Origin: Apus apus
Lineage: Eukaryota > Chordata > Aves > Apodiformes > Apodidae
Direction: 5' to 3'
Assembly: GCF_020740795.1 (NCBI RefSeq)
Contig: NC_067294.1
Location: forward strand, 18,481,001 to 18,545,000
DNA: 64,000 nucleotides
The notes below the pieces were generated by a model that was not told the DNA's origin, made no database searches, and worked only from the letters and a program-made list of their open reading frames with translations. Below, piece by piece: positions 27,390 through 64,000 of the stretch (position 1 is its first letter; each line of letters starts with the position of its first letter). Both the position numbers and the translations under genes were made by a program.

Positions 27390-27435
27390 CACCAGTGCAC
27401 CCCAGCAGTGCACCCCAGCAGTGCACCCCACCATT
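27390..27435. repeat. Short tandem repeat of a 14-bp unit
   Basis: Four near-exact copies of the unit CAGTGCACCCCAGC lie in tandem just upstream of a CR1 tail. Confidence 0.8.
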
Positions 27436-27537
27436 GCTCCTGCTGGGGAACTGACTCATCAGCACCAAACTGGGTAGCACTAACCTCTCAGCCCAGCCTG
27501 GACTTGCTGGTTTCCACATGGTTCCTGACAGCAGAGA

Positions 27538-27615
27538 TCACAGAATCATAGAATCACAGGGGTTGGAAGGGACCTCTGCAGATCAAGTCCAACCCCCCTG
27601 CTGCAGGGGGGGGGT
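27538..27615 (-). mobile_element. CR1 LINE 3' tip, minus orientation
   Basis: 'cacagaatcatagaatcacaggggttggaagggacctctgcagatcaagtccaacccccctgctgcagg' is the reverse complement of the CR1 3' end, truncated after about 75 bases. Confidence 0.93.
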
Positions 27616-30550
27616 TCAGCAAATCAGTTTTGTTGTGGGACAAAAGAGGTGACAGTGGGGGAGCCAGGGAGGTGTCCTGGCCAAAGGCTTTGGTTAATTG
27701 TCCCTTTTGTCTCCAGGTTATGCAGGGTCCTGATCTTCCCTCATCAAGCCCAGGGGAGATGGGATGCCCTCCCAGGGATGGGCCCAGCTGGAGAGATCCT
27801 GGGCCTGACCTGCCCTGACCCCGGGCTATGACCCCTCAGCAACCCTGAGGGCAGCATGGACCATCCTGGGACCAGGGGCTGCTCTGAGGGCTGCAAGAGC
27901 CTTATATCCACTAAGGTCCTTCCTTCTTTTGTGGCACCAGAACCTCCTGCCTAAGAGGGCGTTTTTACTCACTTTGTACACATAAAGTGCATCAATCTGT
28001 GGTTTCTGCAGTTCTCTTTGGATCCCCTGCAGCATCATGTGGCACTAAGGCCTCACTCACATGTGGGGTGAAGTCATTGCTGCTTGTTTTGAAGGTGCTT
28101 TGTGCTGTTCTCGAGCTGGGGGAGACAAAACCACCCAGCCCTTTTCCTCCTGCCCAGGTCACTGATGGCTTCAGACCTCAGCCATCTCCTTCCCAGGCTG
28201 CAGCATCTCAGATACTCACTCGCTCCTCTCAAAGAAGCTCTTTCCTACTTGACTGTGCTGCTCAAAATTCTTTCAGTAGCTCCTCCAGGTCCTGTCCAGG
28301 TCTGACTCCTCCAGGACACGTTTAGCTGCCCAGAACACAGCACAGATCCCTGGGGGTCTCCTGCTGGGACCCCTCCACTCACACAGATGAGCTCGTGCTC
28401 TCTGCCCTCCAACAGTCACGTACTTCCCTCCCCTTGGTCCCCAGCCACCCAGGCAGGGACACTGTGGAAAGGGAAGTGGTTGGTTGTGTCTCCTCTGCCC
28501 TCCCACCCTGTGTCCCCAGGGACCTGATCAGGCTGAAGAGAGAACAAGTGAAACTGCAACAGCATCAGTGGCTGCACAGGCCTGGACCTTTGGGTGGCTT
28601 TGGGGTTGTTCTACATGGATCTGCAGCCTCAGGACAGGTGAAGCTGGCTTTGGGGATGGAGTCACCAAAAGCTTCTTGAGGTTTGGGGCTGCAGTCCCAG
28701 GGACCCTGGGGAAGCTGCTCCTGCCCTCAGGCATCCTGACCCACCTCTGCAGCAGGGGAGGGGACAGGCTTGGCAGGCAGGAGCCAACAGAGCATCTTAC
28801 AGCTGGGTGTGGGACCTCCAGCAGCACTGTGGTCCTCACTTGACTGTGCTTTCCAGTGATTCTGCTCCCCCTTCCCCTGCAGCACAAACTCCAACACAAC
28901 CAGCCTTTCTCCATCTGCTTGGCAGGGGCAGGACTGCTCCTTCCAGCACCAGTTTGTAGGTAGATCATTTCAAGCCACTCGTGAATTTGTATCTTCTGCC
29001 TCCAGTGCCAGAGATTGTGACACATAATAACCACGGAGAGGGGTTATGTCCTGCTAAGAGAAGCTTGTCACCACAGGCAGAGGACATCCAGAGTCCTGGG
29101 GGAGCCAGGGATGGGGCCTGTGCCTCTCTGTGACACCAGTGCCACTGGTGGTGGCAGTTATGTCACCCTCAGCCCGCAGAACGTGTCGCCCACTGGGAAT
29201 TGTCTATGGACAGGGTGGTGGTGGTGACTGGTGGATTTTGCTTTGTGGTTGTTTCAGTTTGCTCTTTGCCTTTCTCTGAGGGGTGAGATCCCAGGCTGTC
29301 CTGTGGTGGGACACCAGGATGGAAGAGTTCACACTGCTGTGCGAGGAGAAGCCCTGTCTTCTGTGTTCCTGCACTGACTGAGGGCTGAACTGAGTCCCAC
29401 GTTCATGCCTGGGGCAGCTGGAGCCTTTAGGAGAGACCTGCCTGCTCTGTTGCCTCAGTGGGTGTTGGAGGACACCTCTGCTGGGTGCTGGAGGGCACGG
29501 CTTTTGGGTGCTGCTGGACAGTTTCACCTCTTGCCATGTGCCACCATGTTCCATTCAGGGCTCCCTGGCTGCTCCCAAGTTTCTAGCTCCAGTTTTGAAA
29601 CGAGTAAAATCATTTTATGGTAAGACTCATCTTCAGATGTCAAAGCTCCTGGCTTGGGAATGGTTCCACATGTTTTTCTTCCTGGTTGTCATCTCCCATG
29701 TTCTACTGACACACACTCTTGGCCAAGTTCTCAGCAGGATTTGGCCAAGGCTGGAAAGAACCCACCTAGAGCTCCTCACCTGGGCTGAAACCCCACAGAA
29801 TCAGCTCATTGAGAAGTGTTCCTGTGGATACTGATCCCTCTGGTGTCTCCATGGAGGAGACACAGGAGGAACAAGGCTGACCTACAGGTTGCCCTGCACC
29901 TGCCTACAGCCAAAGCTTGGATTTAGAGCAGAAGAGGGGAAAAGTGTGATTGATGTGGTGGGCATCTCCAGGTGACATAGGTGACCACTTCTGTATCCAA
30001 GTCCTGGTCAGAAGTTATTTTTAGAAGTGCTTTGAACTGCCAAAGAGTCTCCTCCGAGATGGAAAGGCCTGGCCAGCCCACCCCTGGAGCAGCAGCTCCA
30101 GGCTGGCATTGCCATGGTTCCTGCTTCTCTGGGTGGCTGTGAACCAGGCAGCACCTCAGCTCACCCTCCAGAGGGTGTGACAGGGGTTGGTGTGAAATGG
30201 TGCATTTGAGTGGTGCTGCTGGGCAGAGCTGCCCGGGACACGAGCAGCCTTGGCTGCACCAGCTCTTCTGCCTGCAGATCTGCTGAGGGGGCTTCAGGTG
30301 CTCCTGGAGGAAACACCAAGGAGCAAGGGGGAAAAGAAGCAGCCCCTGTGTCGGGTTTGAAGACACAGGTTGTACAGCCAGGGAGGCAAGAGGTTCTCCT
30401 TGGCCCAGGGCTGCAGGTTCTTTACTGTTTGCCAAGGGGCAGAGGCAGAGTTTGCTTCTCCCCAAACCATCACCTCAGTGTCTCCACTGCTCCAGGTTCC
30501 TTTTTCTGTGAGTTTCTTCCTTTGAAGCTTCCTGACTGGTGCCACCAGGT
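27616..30550. other. Intergenic interval between STING1 and UBE2D2
   Basis: I see no exon, RNA gene or clear repeat. Open frames are short and unsupported. Confidence 0.4.
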
Positions 30551-30554
30551 CACC

Positions 30555-30715
30555 CGGAGAAGCTGTGGCTGCCCCATCCCTGGCAGTGTTGAAGGGCAGG
30601 TTGGATGGGGCTTGGAGCAGCCTGGGCTGGTGGGAGGTGTCCCTGCCCATGCAGGGGGTGGGACTGGATGGTCTTTAAGGTCCCTTCCAACCCAAATTCC
30701 ATTATTCTATAACAC
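30555..30715 (+). mobile_element. CR1 LINE 3' fragment, plus orientation
   Basis: 'gaagctgtggctgccccatccctggcagtgttgaaggg...gggactggatggtctttaaggtcccttccaaccc...attattctat' is nearly identical to the copy at 19605-19840, suggesting the same CR1 subfamily. Confidence 0.95.
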
Positions 30716-30904
30716 AGCACTGCAACCTGACCCTGCTGAGCAGAGCCCATCAGAGGGTGGTGGTGAAGGGAAGACACATGGAGGCAGGAGTCACCTGAGG
30801 ACAAGGCAGGGCTCAGCTCCCTCCTCCTGGGATGCCCTGCTGGTTTGTAGTGGGTGACACTGGCACAGGATGGTGTTGGCAGGCACAGGAAGCATCACAG
30901 GAGC

Positions 30905-31525
30905 ACAGCATGTCAGGGGTTGGAAGGGACCTCCAAAGATCACCAAGTCCAACCCCCCCACCAGAGCAGGACCAAAATTACAGCAGATCACTCAGAAAGG
31001 CATCCAGACAGGTCTGGAAAGTCTCCAGAGAAGGAGACTCCACAACCTCTCTGGGCAGCCTGTCCCAGGGCTCTGTCACCCTCACAGCAAAGAAGTTCTT
31101 CCTCATCTTGAGGTGGAACTTCCTGGGCTCCAGTTTGAATCCATTGCCCCTCGTCCTGTCCCAGGGCACAAGTGACAAGAGCTTGTCCTGCCTTCTTGAT
31201 GCCCTCATGTATTGACAGACATTCATTACATCCCCCCTCAGTCTTCTCCTCTCCAGACTGAACAGCCCCAGGTCTCTCAGCCTTTCCTCATCAGGCAGGT
31301 GTTCCAGTCCCTTCCTCATCCTCGTAGCCTCCCTTGGACTCTCTCCAGCACATCCCTGTCCCTCTGGAACTGGGGAGCCCAGAACTGGACACAACACTCC
31401 AAGTGAGGTCTCACCAGGGTGAGTAGAGGGGGAGAAGAACCTCCCTTGATCTGCTGGACACACTCCTCTTGATGCACCCCAAGATACCACTGGCCTTCTT
31501 GGCCTCAAGGGCACAAGAAGTTACC
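30905..31525 (-). mobile_element. CR1 LINE 3' fragment, minus orientation (about 620 bp)
   Basis: It begins 'tcaggggttggaagggacctccaaagatcaccaagtccaaccccccc' and continues through the reverse strand of the 3' region ('gaaggagactccacaacctctctgggcagcctgtcccagggctctgtcaccctcacagcaaagaa', then 'cagaactggacacaacactccaagtgaggtctcaccagg'). Confidence 0.95.
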
Positions 31526-32084
31526 CATGGGACAGGGCACTCAGGGCTCCTCTTTGAAGCAGAAGAGCACAGCAGTGTCACCAGGGTGAGAGGCCACAGA
31601 GCCCAGCAGTGTCCATGTCTGCAGGACCAGCTCTCTCCCCAGGAGAGAAAAGGCAGAAAGCTGCAGGTGGGAGATCCCCAAAAGTGCCACGGGGGCCCAG
31701 CAGCAACTGGTGTGAGGACACAGCATCTGCCCAACACGCAGCACGTGGCAGCAGAGCTGCTCTGGGTGGGGAACAGGCACCAGTTTCCAAGCTGACACAG
31801 CCCAGAGCATCTTCTCTGGTGCTGGTGACCAGAAGTCATCCTTTTGGAGGAGCAGGACAGGATCTGATGTGAGGTACAGGAAAGGGCAGGTGGGTCAGTC
31901 CTGCTGTTTGGGCAGGGGTGGGAAGAGACTGAGATGTGGGGGGACACCTGCAAAAGGTGGAAGAGAAGCAAGAGATGCCAGGGCAACCTGTAGGTCAGCT
32001 GCAGCCTTGTTTCCCCGGTGTCCTCTCCATCGAGAGACCAGGGGGGGCCGTGTCCACAGCAGCAGTTCTCAAGGAGCCAGTTCT

Positions 32085-32260
32085 GGTGGTGGAGCCCTGA
32101 ACAGGCTGCCCAGGGAGGCAGTGGAGGCACCATCCTTGGAGGTGTTCAAAACACAGGCTGATGTGGTGTTTCAGATGGTTCAGTGGCTGGGGGCTGTAGG
32201 GGGGACACTTGGATTTGATGACCTTGAAGGTGTTTTCCAACCTTGCCGATCCTGGCTGCC
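32085..32260 (+). mobile_element. CR1 LINE 3' fragment, plus orientation
   Basis: 'ctgaacaggctgcccagggaggcagtggaggcaccatccttggaggtgttcaaaa...ttggatttgatgaccttgaaggtgttttccaacc' is a CR1 3' region. It lies directly beside the UBE2D2 CpG island. Confidence 0.88.
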
Positions 32261-33469
32261 CTGCGGGGCTGCTGCCGCTGCTCCCCCCGATGCTGCTGGG
32301 TCCCCAGCTGCTCCCTTCTGTCCTTCCCTCAGCACCGGGGCTTTGCTGTGCTCACGGAGCCTGGCACCGCAGGTGTTTTTTTGCTACACAAACAAGAGTC
32401 CGTTGGATGGTTTATTACCCACCCACCCCGGGACCCACTTCAACTCGAGTCCTGCCAGGCCTGCGGGGCAGACACGGCGCCACAGCCCACCGCTCGGCAC
32501 CAGGAGCCGCCAGCGCCTCGGGCTGCTCCAGAGGGGCCCGCGCTTGTCCCGGGCCCCTGCCGGGCCTCCCGGGGAGGCCGCGCGGGCGGCCCACGCCCCG
32601 CAGGCCCCAGCGCCGCCCCGGGAACAGGCCGCGGGGCCTCTACGGCCTCAGCCACCGGCAGCGGGGGCCGGCACCCAACCCGCGGGGCAGAGCAGGCGCT
32701 GCCGGGCAGAGCAGGCACCGCCGCCCGCTCCCGCTCCCGGTGCCGGTGTCCATGCCCCGGTGTCCGTGCCCCGGTGCCCGCGTCGGCCCCTCAGGCCTCC
32801 CCGGCCCTCACGGCGGCGGCGCGGCCGGGACTTCTTCCCGCCCCGCCTTATCGCGAGAAGAGGGGGTTCTCGCGAGACTTGTCGTCACCCACTCCGCCGC
32901 CGTACCCTTCCGCGCTCTCCCCCTCCCCCTTCTGGAGAGTTCTGCACGGCGGCTGCAGGACAAATAGTCCCCGCCCGCCGTCCCGTCCCGTCCGTCCGTT
33001 CGCCGCTCTCCCCCCCCCCCCAGCCCTCCCCGCCCGGCCGCAGCCCCCGCCGCGTCCCCCGCCGCCAACCCCCCCCGGCGCAGGGAGCTGCGGCCCAGCG
33101 TAAGGGAGTCCGCGGCGGAGTGATCCGCGGCAGAGCCGGCTGCGAAGAGCATAAAGGGGCGGCGGAGGCAGCCGGCGGCGCTGCGGCGGCAGGTCCATCC
33201 CGGAGCAGCCCGGCCGCGCCCGCCCCGCGCCCCGGGGCCGCTCCGCCGCTCCCGCCCCTCCGCGCGCTCCTCTCCCTCCCCCTTTTTCCCCCCCTTCCCC
33301 CCCTTCCCTGCCCCCCCCCCCCCTCCGCCTTCCGCGCGCGCCGCCGCCACCTCCGCGCTCCTCCTTCCCTCCCCCCCCCTCCCCCCCCCCACTCCCCCTC
33401 CCCCTCGGAAAATAGTCCCCGCCGGCTGCCCCCTCCCCGCCCGCCCCTCCTCGCTGCCTCGCGCACACA

Positions 33470-61551
<28,082 letters not shown>

Positions 61552-62354
61552 TTAAGAAATTATTGGATAACCTCTACAAATAAAGATAGGGGAACTCTGA
61601 AAGAGAAAGTCCTTTTGATTTCCATTTGACTGCTTTCTATGAGCCCACGCCTCATCTTCCCCTGTGCACATGTTTACCTGATACAGCAGTGCTGCGTGTT
61701 GTACATACTTGGAACAACAACATAGAAATACTGTATTTCCCCGTACCAACATTGACTCCTAGCAGAGAAGTGTGTGTGTGAAAAGCTGGTTCTTCAGTCA
61801 TAACTTTGTGAGCCTAAAAGCATTCCTGGTCAATTTAAATTGGGTAAGAAAACGGGAACGGGAGCGTTCTGGTGGGTTTCGTTGTTCTAGGGACAGTGTT
61901 GCTGATCCTTGAAGGATTTTAAGTGGAATCCTTTTAAACTCATAACAGTTATGAAAAGCAAGGTGAAGAACTTGAAGCTGTTTCTGTATTCATTTTATTC
62001 TGAAGGACCTACACCTTAGGTAAATGTTATGACCAATGAGAGAAACTGTACCCACATCCTGTGCTTCAGGTCTGAGTTTAACCGGTCAACATTTAATGGA
62101 TTGGAGCTATTAGTGAATCAAGTGATGTTGATTTGTTTCAACTCTCTCCCCTCCTTCATACTTTTTTTTTTTTTGGTTTGTATGTGGTTTCTCAGTTAAT
62201 ACATAGCTAATAGCTCTTATTTTTCTTAAGTTTTTTAACTGCTTAGGTCTTTCTGGATGTAAGGGTAAAAATCCATTTGACAGAAAACTTGTGTATATTT
62301 AAAGACCCAACTGCTCCCCTGGAGCTTGTACGTTCAAGAATGATTAATCTGTGT

Positions 62355-62360
62355 AATAAA
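62355..62360 (+). terminator. UBE2D2: Proximal polyadenylation signal of UBE2D2
   Basis: AATAAA about 805 bases after the stop codon, followed by 'ttggtgtg' some 35 bases on, a plausible GU-rich downstream element. Confidence 0.55.
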
Positions 62361-63143
62361 CTGATTACTACAGTCATTACATATAACTTGGTGTGAATAG
62401 GCTTTTAATTTTAAGAGCAGTTTGTTCCAGGCTAAAACTAATGGTGGATTTCTCTAAAACTTTTTTTCCATTCACCAATGGTTGCATTTGGAAGTCATGA
62501 AGCAGTTTGGTTTGCATCACACAAAGGCCGTGCACCCCAGCAGGACAAACATCAGCTTGAGCATTGACATGAAATCAGGACGTGTAGTATGCCAGGAACT
62601 TGACTGTTAAACCAAAAAAGCAGTTTACTCAATGAGGATCTGAGTGACATTTTACAAAGCCTAATGGTATTATTCCCACTTGCATGGGACCTAACACAAT
62701 GCTTATGTACTGTAGGTAAGTGAAACCTTATGTAGCTAAAATAATGGATGTAAAAGGGTAAAAAAAGAAAAGGAAAAAAAAACCCAACCTACCAAACACA
62801 TCAGCACAAACTTTCATAAAATGTAGCTTTTACATAATTACTTTGCACTAAACATTTGCAAATGTTCATACAGTTTTAAATTGTACTTGTATGTGTCTTT
62901 TTTTGAACAAAGTCTTCACTTGAATCTAGTGAAAAATGTAGTTTGAAACTTTTCTTTGTATACAAGTGTATTTGCCAGCATCGTTGGTGTGAACTAGGTG
63001 AGTCTGCAAGTTTATCTCCTCTTAGTAGAATTGTAAACAAAGCCATCGACTACGAAGGAGAGGCTGTAGCCTCCAGCTCTCCAGCCACAGGGGTCTGTCC
63101 CACCCATTTTCAAATGCATCTTTACACTCTTGCACAACTGAGG

Positions 63144-63149
63144 AATAAA
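63144..63149 (+). terminator. UBE2D2: Distal polyadenylation signal of UBE2D2
   Basis: AATAAA about 1.6 kb after the stop codon, followed within 25 bases by 'cttttggtctaaatctgttcc'. Base composition changes abruptly to GC-rich beyond it. Confidence 0.6.
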
Positions 63150-63179
63150 TGTCCACTGCTTTTGGTCTAAATCTGTTCC

Positions 63180-64000
63180 ACTTGTCTCATCTCTCAGTGT
63201 CCTTGTCTGCCCTGCTGGATGTAAATGTTGGCAGTGCTTCTTGGAGGCTTCTCCCAGCCAGCTGTAGGTGAACCCTGGCTCCATCTCCAGCAGGCACCAC
63301 GACTGTCCCTGGCGCGGGGTCACACGTGGCTCTCCAGCTGTGGAGCAGAGCCATGTTCCCTGGCTGAGTGACAACCTGGGGGGACAGCTGCTGGGGAGGG
63401 GAGCAGCAGGTGTGCAGGGATAGGGACTGGCTGTCGGGTCACCCTAAGCTCCCAGTACTCCTGGGTTATGCCGCAAGGTGTTGGTGTTGGAGGTGAAGCA
63501 GCAGGTGTCCTGGCACTGGGGGCCTGGGTACAAACTTGTGTTGTCGGAACCAGAGGGGGAGCTGGTGGCTGGCACCATTGTCTTGGCTCTGGATTAAGCT
63601 TTAGCCATGTCTGGCCATGTTGCTAAACAGTTCTAATAGGTGGGCTCATGCTCCTGGGGGACTCTGTGTGCCCAGGGAGGTCCTGTGCACCAGCCATGGT
63701 GGGGTTGTGCCCCCGTGTTTTTGCAGTGGGGTCCCCTGTGTTCAGTGAGCAGGGCAGGCTGGAGTGGCTGCAGGCCTGGCAACGTGCACCACGGGGGACA
63801 TTCCTCCTGCCTGCCTTAGGAGTGAGCTGCCTGAGGGTGGTTCTTGTGGCAGGTGGTGGGTTTGGCTTTGGCAGTTGCTGGCTGAGGTTGGAGGAGAGAG
63901 AAGGGAGCAGTTAGGAGTGTGGAAGTTGAGGACAATGGTTTCCCTTTCAGGTGGGGCAGAAGTCACGTACACTGGGTGAGAGGGGAGCAACCATGGGTGG
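63180..64000. other. Intergenic sequence downstream of UBE2D2
   Basis: GC-rich sequence without a recognisable exon or repeat. Open frames on both strands are unsupported. Confidence 0.4.

Larger units (their letters stand above)
61552..63170 (+). other. UBE2D2: UBE2D2 3' UTR
   Basis: The AT-rich sequence after the TAA contains AATAAA at 61579-61584, 62355-62360 and 63144-63149. The last is followed by GT-rich sequence and a shift to GC-rich DNA, so it is the likely distal end. The middle signal would give a shorter alternative UTR. Confidence 0.7.

Overview
This 64 kb window is vertebrate nuclear DNA, almost certainly from a bird. It carries spliced genes with GT-AG introns and CpG-island promoters. 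Many CR1 LINE fragments are present, with the avian 3' end (the TTCTATGATTCTAT-type tail and the 'GGTTGGAAGGGACCTC...AAGTCCAACCCCCC' block on the reverse strand). Two LTR remnants of avian endogenous-retrovirus type were also seen. The gene content (SLC35A4, STING1, UBE2D2, a ZMAT2 exon, possibly CD14) corresponds to the human 5q31 neighbourhood. No species can be assigned from the sequence alone.

Layout. (1) 1-675: the last codons of a membrane protein with a C-terminal TM segment, plus its 3' UTR (possibly the avian transmembrane form of CD14). (2) About 900-1570: an LTR remnant. (3) 2485-8180, + strand: a gene of at least 15 exons whose product has the fold signature of a kinesin motor but no recognisable ATP-binding P-loop or switch II, followed by a coiled-coil tail. 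I cannot assign it to a named family. (4) 8290-11262, - strand: SLC35A4 with its conserved 103-codon upstream ORF. It is convergent with the kinesin-like gene and has a CpG-island promoter. (5) 11500-17000: LTR and CR1 debris with one orphan exon of ZMAT2. (6) 16604-24130, - strand: STING1, complete (382 aa, six coding exons plus a 5' non-coding exon), with a run of four IRF half-sites just upstream. (7) 24.2-32.3 kb: intergenic, dense in CR1. (8) 32.8-63.2 kb, + strand: UBE2D2, complete (147 aa, seven coding exons spread over 28 kb), with a CpG-island promoter carrying two CGCG (BANP-type) elements. A 100-N gap lies in its intron 1. (9) 63.2-64 kb: downstream intergenic DNA.

How the genes relate. 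STING1 (cytosolic DNA/cyclic-dinucleotide signalling on the ER) and UBE2D2 (a broadly used ubiquitin-conjugating E2) lie head to head, as they do in mammals. SLC35A4 encodes two proteins from one transcript, a microprotein and a nucleotide-sugar-transporter-like protein. There is no operon-like unit. The items least explained by known annotation are the degenerate kinesin-like gene and the single well-preserved ZMAT2 exon between the SLC35A4 and STING1 blocks.
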